A stretch of 64,000 nt of DNA, from the NCBI GenBank assembly GCA_036924085.1, contig JAVGWX010000002.1, positions 155,290,816-155,354,815 on the forward strand, written 5' to 3'. Below are positions 9,568-19,201 of the stretch, in pieces (the stretch's first letter is position 1; every line of letters starts with the position of its first letter). A model generated the notes under the pieces. That model ran no database searches and was not told the DNA's origin. It saw only the letters and a list, made by a program, of their open reading frames with translations. Made by a program: the position numbers and the translations under genes. The DNA comes from Ariolimax columbianus. Taxonomy: Eukaryota > Mollusca > Gastropoda > Stylommatophora > Arionidae.

Positions 9568-10606
9568 TTATTTTTTCGAAAAAGCGGCGGACATTCTGAG
9601 GCTCTCGCCACTGCCATAGAGCTTGTCTTGCAGTTCCACTGGTAATGGCCACATCTGCTCTCTCTGATCCTCGTATGTCGGGCAGTTCTGCAGCAGATGT
9701 TCAGCGGTCATTTTACCAGTACCGCACGGGCATTCGTCGGTACACCCTATCTTCAATTTGTTGAATAGGTGGTACCTCAGTCTGTTGTGGCCAGTGCGAA
9801 GTCTGAAGACAACGACCTGCTCTCTTCGGTTCAACTGGTAATAGGCATCGTTTTTGGTGTAACCAGTATGTTCGGTTTCCCATTTGTTCATGTATCTGGC
9901 TTTGATAAGCCGTTTTGACTCTTCGTACGTCATACTGGTATCTGTTTGTGGTAGTCTTGCACCTTCTTTTGCCAGTATGTCTGCCTCCTCGTTGCCTTAA
10001 ATGTTGCAGTGTGACGGAACCCACTGTACCACTACCCTTTTTGGTGCGGACTGCTGGCACAGTTTGCAGAGTGCTGCTCTTAGGTCATTAAGCTCAGTGT
10101 TTTTCTGGCTTTTTAGCGCTGTGACTACGGCGAGAGCATCTATCAGCAGGACTATATGGCTCTCATTTTCACTGTGTGTCACCATTTCTTCCACTGCCGC
10201 CCTCAGTGCCTCTGCCTCCGCTCTGAAATTGCTTGTGTACTTACCAGTAGCGAATGACAGTGTTATTTTTCTGCCATTTGGTAGCTTCAGGAATGCTCCT
10301 GCCCCTCCGTTCTGTGTAGTGTTTGTTACAGAACCGTCGGTGTATGCATGGGTCCAGTCCATGCCTAGGTAGCTTTTCGTTATGAAGCTTAGGGTAGTAT
10401 CTCTCCTTTCTTTTTCAGTCTGGCAGTTTTTGTTTGCAATGCCTGGTATATTTTCTACCACCTCTGGAAATATATCCTGCCTCCAGGTAGGTTTTCGTAC
10501 AGTAGTGATGGGTTTTGGTGTTGTTAGTGCGTTTATGGGATCTTCGTGCATCTTTGCTTTGGCTATTTCTGCAAAGTTCTCCGCTTTAGTTTTCCATTTC
10601 CCAAAT
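9568..10606 (-). pseudogene. LINE ORF2, RNase H and C-terminal knuckle domain (broken)
   Basis: This is the C-terminal part of the same LINE polyprotein, in a different frame from the RT. The piece 9997-10551 (184 residues) is a type I RNase H: AYTDGSV holds the first catalytic Asp (residue 72), FRAEAEAL the Glu, LLIDALAVVTAL the second Asp (138), and WVPSHCN the conserved His. Such domains degrade RNA in RNA/DNA hybrids. An in-frame TAA at about 9997-9999 replaces a Pro codon present in the related copy at 21.2 kb; the same frame then continues to 9568 with GNEEAD, RLRTGHNRLRYH and CPCGTGKMTAEHLLQNC, a zinc-knuckle-like motif. The frame can be followed upstream of its first Met to about 10600, where it replaces the RT frame. 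Disabled by one nonsense codon and one upstream frameshift. Confidence 0.9.
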
Positions 10607-13220
10607 TGTTTAGTCTCTGGTGCATTGGATGGTCGGTCAGTCTTCGGAATTTCTCTGACTGCAGCTGGGCTCTGTAGTCTCTTCTATCGGTCATGGATTG
10701 CAGTTTTGTAATCTTTTCAAGTTCTACAATTGGCGTTGACTTCATGCCACCTGTTATAATTCTCATGGCTTGGTTTTGAAGTTTGTTAACTTTATCGAAG
10801 TTCGCCTTCGCTGCTGTTGTCCATGCCGCAATGCCATACTCGAGAACTGGTCTCACTCTTCCAGTATACAGTTTCTTTAGTATGCCTTCGTCTGCTCCCC
10901 AGCTTGTGCCAGTAAGTTTCCTCATGATTGCCATTCTTTCTCTGGCTTTCATTCGGTTTCTCTCAATCTGACTTTTCCATGTCATGCGCCGATCAAATGT
11001 GACTCCCAGATAGGTTGGGTTGTCGTTTGGCTGCAGGATTTTGCCATTTAGACTTAATTTGGTACTTTGGGGTTTTAATGAAAGCGAGAATATTGTGCAT
11101 GTGGTTTTCTCCTCGTTTATTTTGACCAGCCATGAGTTCGCCCACTCTTCCAGCGATGTTAGGGCCGTCTGCATCCGATTTCTTGCTATGGTGAGATTCT
11201 TTTCAGAGGTCCACATAGCCAGATCGTCTGCAAACATTGAGCTATGTACTATTCTTGGTATATTCTCTGTAATATCGTTTATATATACCAGGAAGAGTGT
11301 GGGTGACAATACTCCCCCTTGGGGTACTCCCTGCTCGAGTGTCACCTTTTTGCTCATCTGCCCTTGTACTTGGACTCTGGCCGTTCTTTGTTTGAGGTAG
11401 TGGTTGATCCACTTGTACATCTTCCCACAGACATCCCTTCTTCTTAGCTTGACTCTAAGTCCATCTTTCCAGACTTTGTCAAATGCCTTTTCCAGATCCA
11501 CCCAAACAGCTACTGTGTGTTTCTGTGCCTGGTAGGCATCTTCTATCTCCTGGGCTATGAGGATGACCTGGTCCTCAGTGGATCTGTGCTGTCTAAAGCC
11601 GGCTTGCTGTGGAATTAGTATTCGTTTTTCTTCCAGATGCCACATCAGTCTGGTGTTTATCATCCGTTCCATCAGCTTGCCGACACAGCTCAGTAGGCTT
11701 ATGGGCCTGTATCCATTTGGATCTGTTTTGTCCTTTCCTGTTTTTGGTACTGGTACCAGTATTGCATCTTTCCATGCCTGTGGTACAATTCCCCTTTTCC
11801 AGCTTTGGTTCAGGACCGATAGCAGTTTCTTCTTCGCTGTTTGGCCCAGCCCCATCAGCATTTCGTTTGTTATCCCGTCTTTTCCGGGAGATTTCCTTTT
11901 CTTTAGTGTTCTCATAGCCTCTTCCATTTCGCGCATTGTTAGTTTGGCCATCATGTGCTCTTCAGGAGCCGTATTCATGTTTTCGTGTACCTTTAGCTCT
12001 CCGCTAATGTCTGTATGCTTATCTGCAGGGACCTCGATGTGGTTTGCTCTGGCATAGTGATCGACAAAGGCGTTTGCGGCTTTCTTACCTGTGATCAAGT
12101 TCTCGCCCTGCTTGATAGTAATTTGTTTATTTGACGGGGTTTCGTCGTTCATGGCTCTGACTAGCTTCCATAGCTTGTTCCCGTCTTTGTCCAGGTTTAG
12201 ACTTTCCGTTTTATTTTTCCAGCTTTCTCTTGCTGTTTGCTTGAGAGTGCGTTTGTACTTCGCCGCGGCGGCTTTGAGGGCGATGTTTGCCTCCATGGAT
12301 TTTTCTCGCTCTGCCATGTTCCTAGCATTTGTTACTGCATCTTCCACTTTCTGCAACTCATCATTCCAGTAGGGCTTATAGTTTTTCCTAGCTCCTCTTG
12401 GGATGGTTTCAGTGGCGGCTTGCATTATTGCCTTGCTTAGGCTCTCTACCATGGGCTTCATTTTGGTGTTTCGTGTGTTGATGGTTTCACACAGCCCATC
12501 TGTCAGGATTGCAAATCTGTCCCAGTCGGCTCGTTTGTAATTCCAACGTGGGAGCGGTTTTGTTTCCTTTGGGCCTACTTCCATGTCAATGGTTAGCCTG
12601 ATCGGCCTGTGGTCGCTACCTGCCAGTTGGTTTAGCACCTGGCGGTCTATTTTATGGTGTATGTCCTGTGTGGAGAAGGCCAAATCTGGAGTCGAGGTGG
12701 TATGCCATGTTCTTGAATAGAAGCTAGGGCTATCCTCCGGCCTATTGATTAGGGAGAGATTTGCATCTATCTCCCAATCTTCCACTTCGTCACCTCTGCT
12801 GTCTGTGTCAGAGTATCCCCATCTCTCCGAGTGGCTGTTGAAATCTCCAACTACTATGCAGTTGGAGTCTCTGACCTCCATACTCGAGAGCGATAGGTCT
12901 CTATTTGGTGGTCCGTACAGATTGAAAATGCGGAGCTTCGTCTCTTGAGCCATTATGTCAACTTCTACAATTTCTGCTTGTCCGGTGTGATTGACAGATA
13001 CCGCGCTACTCGGTATGCAGTTTCTGGTCAGTATCAGGACCCCTCCTTTGTGGCCTTCTCTATCTAGACGGAAGGTCTGGTATCCTCTGATTGAGAATTT
13101 ATGGTTATTGTTGAGGGGCGTTTCCTGGATGCATGCCACGTCAATCTTACCTTCATGCAGGTGGTGTGTTAGGGAAAGTTTTTTGTTAATGACTCCCTCC
13201 GCATTCCACTTTAGTATTTT
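10563..13220 (-). CDS. LINE ORF2: APE endonuclease and reverse transcriptase (partial, 5'-truncated)
   Basis: An open frame of 885 codons with no ATG at its start: it is already open at the first base of the element, where ILKWNAEGV is the usual N-terminus of an APE endonuclease. Numbering from the GTG at 13139, endonuclease motifs are ACIQET (2-7), VGDFNSH (97-103) and SDHRPI (175-180). Reverse transcriptase motifs follow: KSPGKDGI (416-423), YRPISLL (477-483), AGFRQHRST (513-521), VDLEKAFDKVW (547-557), GVPQGGVLSP (604-613) and the catalytic FADD (636-639), then YLGVTFD (710-716) in the thumb region. The enzyme would nick target DNA and copy its own RNA in the nucleus. The frame ends at KRRTLQK because of a frameshift near 10590-10607 that separates it from RNase H. 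Overlapping frames on the opposite strand are shadows. Catalytic residues look intact, but without a start, ORF1 or 5' UTR it is probably not mobile. Confidence 0.93.
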   Translation of the reverse strand, partial: KILKWNAEGVINKKLSLTHHLHEGKIDVACIQETPLNNNHKFSIRGYQTFRLDREGHKGGVLILTRNCIPSSAVSVNHTGQAEIVEVDIMAQETKLRIFNLYGPPNRDLSLSSMEVRDSNCIVVGDFNSHSERWGYSDTDSRGDEVEDWEIDANLSLINRPEDSPSFYSRTWHTTSTPDLAFSTQDIHHKIDRQVLNQLAGSDHRPIRLTIDMEVGPKETKPLPRWNYKRADWDRFAILTDGLCETINTRNTKMKPMVESLSKAIMQAATETIPRGARKNYKPYWNDELQKVEDAVTNARNMAEREKSMEANIALKAAAAKYKRTLKQTARESWKNKTESLNLDKDGNKLWKLVRAMNDETPSNKQITIKQGENLITGKKAANAFVDHYARANHIEVPADKHTDISGELKVHENMNTAPEEHMMAKLTMREMEEAMRTLKKRKSPGKDGITNEMLMGLGQTAKKKLLSVLNQSWKRGIVPQAWKDAILVPVPKTGKDKTDPNGYRPISLLSCVGKLMERMINTRLMWHLEEKRILIPQQAGFRQHRSTEDQVILIAQEIEDAYQAQKHTVAVWVDLEKAFDKVWKDGLRVKLRRRDVCGKMYKWINHYLKQRTARVQVQGQMSKKVTLEQGVPQGGVLSPTLFLVYINDITENIPRIVHSSMFADDLAMWTSEKNLTIARNRMQTALTSLEEWANSWLVKINEEKTTCTIFSLSLKPQSTKLSLNGKILQPNDNPTYLGVTFDRRMTWKSQIERNRMKARERMAIMRKLTGTSWGADEGILKKLYTGRVRPVLEYGIAAWTTAAKANFDKVNKLQNQAMRIITGGMKSTPIVELEKITKLQSMTDRRDYRAQLQSEKFRRLTDHPMHQRLNNLGNGKLKRRTLQK

Positions 13221-13221
13221 G

Positions 13222-13233
13222 CTATATCCATTT
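13222..13233. repeat. Target-site duplication, 5' side of LINE
   Basis: CTATATCCATTT, identical to 9515-9526, directly flanking the truncated 5' end of the element. Confidence 0.93.
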
Positions 13234-13510
13234 GAGTTGAGAGTATTCTGTGTAGCTAATTGTTCTCTGTCGTCTCTTTCTGTCTTGGCTCGTTTGGTTG
13301 CCTGATGTCTTTAACCTTAGATTCTGCAATTTATGTGTCTTCTAGGCCTCTTGTCTCGTATAAGCAATCAGGTAGATGATTACAGGGATTAGATCTGTTT
13401 TTCCAATCTTTTTTGGCTAGTCAGACACTCTGTGACTGCAGCGGTTCTTGTAGTGTGGTCTTTCCCATTCATGTCTCACGCTTTTGGAGACGGGGGTTCT
13501 CGTGTCAATG
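13222..13510. repeat. Dispersed repeat, copy B (right part)
   Basis: Continues copy B after the LINE. GTGTAGCTAATTGTTC, GCCTGATGTCTT, GATTACAGGGATT and CAGCGGTTCTTGTAG line up in order with copy A at about 8500-8705. The sequence leads directly into the 21-bp array. Confidence 0.7.
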
Positions 13511-14066
13511 ATATACGAAAGCGGTTCTCGTGTTTACGACAGTGGTTTTCGTGTCTACGACAGTGGCTCTCCTGTCTACAACTGTGGTTCTAGTGTCTAC
13601 GACAGACAAGAGTGGCTCTCGTGTCCACGACAGACAAGAGTGGTTCTCGTATCTACGACAGTGGTTCTTGTGTCTACGACAGTGGTTCTCGTGTCTACGA
13701 CAAGACGACAATGGTTCTCGTGTCTACGACAATTGTTCTCGTATCTACGACAAGACGACAATGGTTCTCGTGTCTACGACAGTGGTTCTAGTGTCTACGA
13801 GAGTGGTCCTCGTGTCTACAACAATGATTCTCGTGTCTACGACATACGACAGTGGTTCTCGTGTCTACGAGAGTAGTCCTCGTGTCTACGACAATTGTTC
13901 TCATGTCTACGACAGTGGTTCTCGTGTCTACGACAGACGACAGTGGTTCTCGTGTCTACAACAGTGGTTCTCGTGTCCACGACAGTGGTTCTCGTGTCTA
14001 CGACTGTGGTTCTCGTGTCTATGACAGACGACAGCGGTTCTCGTTTCTACGACAGTGGTTCTCGTA
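13495..14066. repeat. 21-bp minisatellite, about 27 copies
   Basis: The unit starts GTGTCTACGACAGTGGTTCT, plus one C or G. Variants include ACGAGAGTGG, ACAACAGTGG and longer units with an extra GACAGAC or AAGACGAC. The 21-bp period keeps all three forward frames open for long distances (core peptides SRVYDSG, VLVSTTV and WFSCLRQ), so the frames here are repeat shadows. The seed motif occurs unexpanded in copy A near 8748-8775. Confidence 0.93.
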
Positions 14067-14095
14067 CTAGAAGTATAAGTTTATGTACTTTAAAT

Positions 14096-14200
14096 ACTAG
14101 CAGAAACATAGTTGAAGTTTTAGTTCAAGTTACAATAGATATATAAACAATACTAGTAGAAGTTGAAGTATTAGTTCAAGTTACAATAGGTTTATAAACT
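14096..14200. repeat. 51-bp tandem duplication
   Basis: GTTGAAGT.TTAGTTCAAG followed by TTACAATAG starts at 14111 and again at 14162. The region is AT-rich, with no coding potential. Confidence 0.85.
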
Positions 14201-14235
14201 ACAGAAGTAGCAAATATTAGCACTTCTAGAAATTC

Positions 14236-14440
14236 GTTACAACACTAGTAGTAGTAGTCGTGGTGGTAATAGTAGTAGTAACAGTAGCAGTAGTAATAGA
14301 AGCGGTGGTAGTAGTAGTAGAAGTAGTAGTAGGAGTAACAGTAGTAACTTTTGTAGTAGTAGTATTAATAGTAGTAGCAGTAGTAAGGGGTAGTAGTAGA
14401 ATGTGTAGTGACAGTAGTATTAGCAGTAGTAGTTCAATAT
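14236..14440. repeat. (AGT)n-rich trinucleotide repeat
   Basis: An imperfect run of AGT units with interspersed AAT, GGT, CGT and AAC triplets. It generates a low-complexity Val-rich frame on the + strand, which is not a gene. Confidence 0.93.
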
Positions 14441-14477
14441 AAGGAATGGCTAAATCACATACAATTACTTTATATTA

Positions 14478-14516
14478 GGAATCGAACGCAAAACCAGTCA
14501 TCACAGTTCTAGGTAG
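14478..14516 (-). mobile_element. Possible tRNA-SINE B-box fragment
   Basis: On the minus strand, TGGTTTTGCGTTCGATTCC contains CGTTCGATTCC, which matches the Pol III B box GGTTCGANTCC at 10 of 11 positions. No convincing A box lies at the right distance, so this is at best the 3' half of a tRNA-like head. Confidence 0.28.
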
Positions 14517-14960
14517 GGAATACATAATGTGGTGCAGTCATAGATCAGAGCTCATGGTTAACTGGCCGATATGTATTATCACTCAGAAAAGTGAGGCCGA
14601 CATACAGACCGATCGATGTTATGCAGCGCGATATCTGGTTGGCTCTTCTCTGCTGGAGTGGACGGTCATACTGTTGCCGAGTGGAGTGGAACATTCAGTA
14701 CACTGATCTCCAATATGACAAATTGATGATGGAAGTATTGACTTAACTCTGGCATGGCTGAAACCTCTTTAACAAAGGCAATAACCTTTTCAAAATCCCA
14801 ATAATTTCAGTATAGATGTGATCGATAAGGCAATAGTAGATATCAGCTTTGAATTCTTCAAACCTTGGACAAAGGTGGATCTATAACGTCCTAGCCACGA
14901 CAGGGATTCAATGAACGAAAAAACTAGCATTCTGAATTGAAAAACCACTTTTATGGACAT
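14517..14960. other. Non-coding stretch with no supported gene
   Basis: No repeats, RNA genes or frames of note. Coding-like text (DKAIVDISFEFFKPW, near 14820) may belong to the broken frame that follows, but it is interrupted by stops. Confidence 0.4.
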
Positions 14961-15662
14961 ATTTGATATCGTTATCAAGAGATCAACCTCAACGTGTTCA
15001 ATAGGAAAAATAACCAGTACGAAGACAATTTCATCAAGGTAGCAGAAACTAATGACGAGATTACCAGAAAGTTTGACCTAGATAAGCGGAGGAATGCAGT
15101 CATCGACAGATACACGTACACGAAACGACAGATACACGTACAAGAAACGACAGATACACGTACAAGCAACGACAGATACACGTACAAGAAACGACAGATA
15201 CACGTACAAAAAACGACAGATACACGTACAAGAAACGACAGATACACGTACAAGAAACGACAGATACACGTACAAGAAACGACAGATACACGTACAAGAA
15301 ACGACAGATACACGTACAAGAAACGACAGACACACGTACAAGAAACGACAGATACACGTACAAGAAACGACAGATACACGTACAAGAAACGACAGATACA
15401 CGTACAAGAAACGACAGATAAATGACCTGCAGGAAAACAATACTCATAAAACAGAACAAGAACGTGCATTCACAACCAGCTTACGCCACCAAAAGGATAA
15501 GATGGCCTAGTTCAAGAAGTATACCCTTGAGCAAAGAGAGAAACTTAGAAATGCTGCAAAACTAAATGCCAGCCAATTCAAAATTGGGAGATCATACAGG
15601 AAAGTCTTTGAGGAGCTGCCTGAGGAGGTCAATCAATGTTTGTTGGTTAATTCAACGATCAG
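14961..15662 (+). pseudogene. Unrecognised broken reading frame split by a 22-bp array
   Basis: Two coding-like flanks surround the minisatellite at 15105-15420. Left, starting after a stop near 14961, the frame reads through residues such as NQYEDNFIKVAETNDEITRK and FDLDKRRNAVID. Right, it continues as QENNTHKTEQERAF, then LRHQKDKMA, a TAG, and KKYTLEQREKLRNAAKLNAS followed by YRKVFEELPEEV. Both flanks are rich in charged residues and helix formers, unlike the frames of neighbouring non-coding DNA. I do not recognise the family. It could be a host gene exon or a transposon protein (ORF1-like). The stop in the right flank and the array in the middle argue that it is dead. Confidence 0.4.
15105..15420. 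repeat. 22-bp minisatellite, about 14 copies
   Basis: Near-perfect head-to-tail copies built on ACGACAGATACACGTACAAG plus AA. Only single-base variants are seen (AAGCAAC, AAAAAAC, GACACACG), so the array is young. Because the unit contains no stop in any frame, all three + frames and several minus frames stay open across it, which explains five overlapping frames of 119-164 residues. None is evidence of a gene. Confidence 0.96.
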
Positions 15663-16655
15663 CCCATAGAAAAGTCCACATTTATTTGAATCTTCATGAC
15701 CTTCTCCATTCCAGTAGGAGCCACCACCAACCACAACTGGTTCTCTATCATGAAGCCTACATTCAAGCGTATATTTGCTCTGGTAGTGGTTAATTATGTA
15801 GGTATGTATATCTATGTTAAGTCCAACATGGCGTCAGACTATTCAAAGCAGTCACAAGTTGTGAATTTCACGATGCATTGTTCACTACTGACGGTGTTTG
15901 GTGTAATGTGACAGCAATGAAACGCTTTTCCGAATGTGTCCTTCTTTGTTTTCAAGCATTATGCTTGTATAAGCATCTACGTTTGTTGAGAATTTCAACA
16001 TGTTGTCTTCATGAGCAGCGGTAGCTGATCATGACGTCACGGCTCTCCAATATGATGTCGTGGGTTTTTACTTAGTGGTCACAAGATATGGACATGTCAA
16101 CTACTAATTGCTGCCCTGCAGTTTGACTGGGAATAGCCAAAGGCTATGGAAGCAGCCCCAGTATATGACTGTAATCATCCACTTGTTATAGTATCCGTAA
16201 AGGACTGGGGAGTTTCTAAATAGTTGAATAGAAACTTCTATTTGCTCCTCCCAAGTAATATAATCTATGTGGAAAAACCCAGGGAGCAAGATAGCCCTGT
16301 GCAGGTGGTACATCCTGAAGAGAGATCCCCTCCTCAAGTGCACTCGCAGCTGCTGTCCAAGCGGACGAAGGTTCGATCATAATGACAATGGCCGCCAGGG
16401 CAGGAGCGAAACAGGCCTGGTATCGGGCTTAGGGCGCACCAGGGACTAAACATGTTAAGCGGCCAGAACCAGTCGGAAAGCAACGGCGAACTAACGATTG
16501 TACAATTGCCAGAAAACTCATGACAGTCACACATATTTAAACTCATAGGTCCGAGGGTGAGACTTCCAGTTCCTGTGGATCGACCGTACACACCAGTCAA
16601 AAGCGCAAGACCATAGATAGTGCATGTAATTTTGACGACGGTCAAAAGCCTGATG
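15663..16655. other. Non-coding stretch, right part possibly the RTE 5' region
   Basis: No gene is supported between 15663 and about 16260. From about 16330 the sequence is richer in G+C (GGCCGCCAGGGCAGGAGCG, GAAAGCAACGGCGAACTAAC), and near 16630 it reads TCAAAAGCCTGATGGCATTG just before the endonuclease frame opens. This is where the 5' UTR of the RTE-like element is expected, but I could not fix its left boundary. Confidence 0.4.
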
Positions 16656-16689
16656 GCATTGCTAAGGAAAACTCACCCATTGGGCTAAA

Positions 16690-17420
16690 TGCGAAGATAA
16701 GAATAGGTAATGGAACGTTAGGAGGTTATACGAGGGCAAACTCATGATGGCCACTAACGAAATGGAAAGAACAAAAACTTACATATTGGGAATATCAGAG
16801 CATAGGTGGAAAGACCAAGGACATTTTAAAACATTTAGTGGAGACATGTTTATCTACTCAGGGAAGGAAAGCAGCGGACAGGGAGAAGTTGGCTTCCTTC
16901 TAACGAAGAAAACATCTGGAGCAGTGCTCTGTAATAACACTGTGAACTATAGACTACTTGTGGTCAGGCTGAATGGGAACACAAGAAACATCACAGTCAA
17001 ACACTTATATGCACCAAAACTGCGGCAGAAAATGAAGAAATAGATATATTTTTCGATGGAATACGCGCGACTTTGAATATAATAGAGAGAAGAGACATTG
17101 TCGTAAAAACTGGAGATTTTAATGCAGAAATAGAAGCAGAAGATGCAAAAGAAACACGAGGGCCATTCGGCCTAAGACAACAAAACAAAAGAGTTGAATT
17201 ACTAATTTATTTCTGCTTTGAGGTTAACCTCACAATCACAAACACCTAATTTAGAGAACATCCCAGAAGATTATATATATGGGCATCTCAAGATGGGTAA
17301 ACTAGAAACCAAATGGACAACATCCTAATAAAGCGAAGATGGAAGTCAAGCATAGTTTCAACAAAGACACACCCTGAAGCAGATTGTGACTGATCACCAA
17401 ATACTTGTAGCAGAATACAA
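16690..17420 (+). pseudogene. RTE-like APE endonuclease domain (broken)
   Basis: After a frameshifted start (text equivalent to RIG.WNVR near 16705), frame 16744-17043 reads MATNEMERTKTYILGISEHR and SGQGEVGFLLTKKTSGAV, then NITVKHLYAPK. After a shift, 17041-17420 contains VKTGDFNAEIE (the GDFN motif), NQMDNILIKRRW and DC.SDHQILVAEYK (the SDH motif), with in-frame stops between them. These match the endonuclease of RTE/HmRTE-type elements, which nicks target DNA. It is disabled by at least two frameshifts and three stops. It is followed by the linker and then by the 33-bp array. Confidence 0.85.
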
Positions 17421-17814
17421 AACACAACTAAAGAAAATAATTAAAGAGGACAGACCAACACGCTTCAAATTGGACGCAATACCAAAACGAACACGGCATT
17501 GAAGTACGAAACAAATTTGAAGCATTGATGGGGATGGATGAGGACATCTCCACCAATAAGCTGGCAACACATGCCAAGCAAAAGCACGAGATATGATACT
17601 CAGGAAAGTTTATAAGAAATAGAATTATATAAAAGAAACTCCAACTCATAGAAGAACGAAGGAGATTAAAGCAAACATGATTAGTACGCTAAAGTAACGA
17701 ATACAGAGACTGCACAAGAGAAATCAGGAGAAAGATCAGAAATGACAAGACACAATATATAACAAACACATGCAACACAATAGAAGATCTCCAACAACAA
17801 ATGAAAAGAAGAAA
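17421..17814 (+). pseudogene. RTE-like ORF2 linker between endonuclease and RT (broken)
   Basis: Lys/Glu-rich coding text in shifting frames, for example near 17430 (KIIKEDRPTRFKLDAIPK), and at the end TQYITNTCNTIEDLQQQMKR just before the 33-bp array. This fits the helical linker between the endonuclease and RT of RTE elements. Several stops are present. Confidence 0.65.
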
Positions 17815-19201
17815 ATTATTCCGGGAAATTACAACACTGACCGGAGAATTATTCCGGGAAATTAGAACACTGACGGAATAATTATTCCGGGAAATTAGAA
17901 CACTGATGGGAGAATTATTCCGGGAAATTAGAACACTGACGGGATAATTATTCATGGAAATTAGAACACTGACGTGAGAATTATTCCAGCAAATTAGAAC
18001 ACTGAGGGGAGAATTATTCCAGGAAATTAGAACACTGATGGGAGAATTATTCGGGGACATTATATCACTGACGGGATATTTATTCCGTGAAATTAAAACA
18101 CTAACGGGAGATTTATTACTGGAAATTTGAACACTGATGGGAGAATTATTCCGGGAAATTAGAACACTGATGGGAGAATTATTCCGGGAAATTAGAACAC
18201 TGATGGGAGAATTATTCCGGGACATTATATCACTGACGGGATAATTATTCCGTGAAATTAAAATACTAACAGGAGATTTATTCCTGGAAATTTAAACACT
18301 GATGGGAGAATTATTTCGGGAAATTAATACACTGATGGGAGAATTATTCCTGGACATTATATCACTGACAGGATAATTATTCCCGGAAATTAGAACACTG
18401 ATGGGAGAATTATTCCGGGAAATTAGAACACTGATGGGAGAATTATTCCGGGACATTATATCACTGACGGGATAATTATTCCGTGAAATTAAAATACTAA
18501 CAGGAGATTTATTCCTGGAAATTTAAACACTGATGGGAGAATTATTTCGGGAAATTAATACACTGATGGGAGAATTATTCCTGGACATTATATCACTGAC
18601 AGGATAATTATTCCCGGAAATTAGAACACAGACGGGATAATTATTCCGAGAAATTAGAACACTGGGGAGAGAATTATTCCGGGAAATTAGAACACTGACG
18701 GGATAATTATTCATGGAAATTAGAACACTGACGTGAGAATTATTCCAGGAAATTAGAACACTGAGGGGAGAATTATTCCGAGAAATTAGAACACTGACGG
18801 GATAATTATTCCGGTAAATTAGCAAACTGACGGGATAATTATTTCGGGAAATTAGAACATTGAGGGGTTGAATTATTCCGGGAAATTAAAACACTGATGG
18901 GAGAATTATTCCGGGAAATTAGAACACTGAGGGGAGAATTATTCCGGAAAATTGGAACACTGATGGGAGAATTATTCCGGAAAATTAGAACACTGAAGGG
19001 ATAATTATTCCGGGAAATTAGAACACTGAGGGGATAACTATTCCGGGAAATTAGAACACTGATGGGATAATTATTCCGGGAAATTAGAACACTGACGGGA
19101 TAATTATTCAGGGAAATTAGAACACTGACGGGAGAATTATTCCGGGAAATTAGAACACTGAGGGGAGAATTATTCCGGGAATATAAAACACTGATAGGAG
19201 A
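17815..19201. repeat. 33-bp array made from RTE ORF2 codons, about 42 copies
   Basis: The unit starts ATTATTCCGGGAAATTAG and continues AACACTGACGGGAGA. In the + frame of the surrounding RTE it reads LFREIRTLTGE, 11 codons, and it follows directly on QQQMKRRK of the linker. The 33-bp unit preserves the frame from copy to copy. The antisense frames with core ISRNNSPISVL are shadows. Variants include a subtype ending in ATTATATCACTGACGGGATA. A block near 18180-18380 recurs about 230 bp later (7 units), showing higher-order duplication. Confidence 0.95.

Larger units (their letters stand above)
9527..13221 (-). mobile_element. RNase H-type non-LTR retrotransposon (I/Jockey-group LINE), 5'-truncated
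   Basis: A 3,695-bp insertion lies between two exact 12-bp copies of CTATATCCATTT. In minus-strand order it carries an APE endonuclease, a reverse transcriptase, an RNase H domain, a C-x-C-x8-H-x4-C knuckle and a short 3' UTR ending in (GAA)n. No ORF1 is present. The endonuclease begins at the first base of the element, so the copy is 5'-truncated, as expected of incomplete target-primed reverse transcription. The RNase H domain places it in the I/Jockey superfamily; I would not name the clade more precisely without a tree. A perfect 10-bp palindrome, TGCGTACGCA (9543-9552), sits next to the tail. The exact target duplication and only two clear coding lesions suggest a fairly young insertion. 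Confidence 0.95.

Noticed and set aside
9997..13305. Plus-strand frames across the LINE (for example 10001-10372, 11557-12057)
   Set aside because: They are antisense shadows of the endonuclease/RT/RNase H frames, with no independent support.
13484..14146. Overlapping frames of 60-164 residues with VYDSG or VLVSTT repeats as a repeat protein
   Set aside because: All three frames of the 21-bp array are open simultaneously, as expected of a stop-free unit. There is no domain or conserved start.
14975..15510. Five overlapping frames on both strands (119-164 residues) across the 22-bp array
   Set aside because: They are a by-product of a unit lacking stops in most frames. The minus-strand Cys/Val/Leu-rich frames look like membrane proteins only because of the repeat composition.
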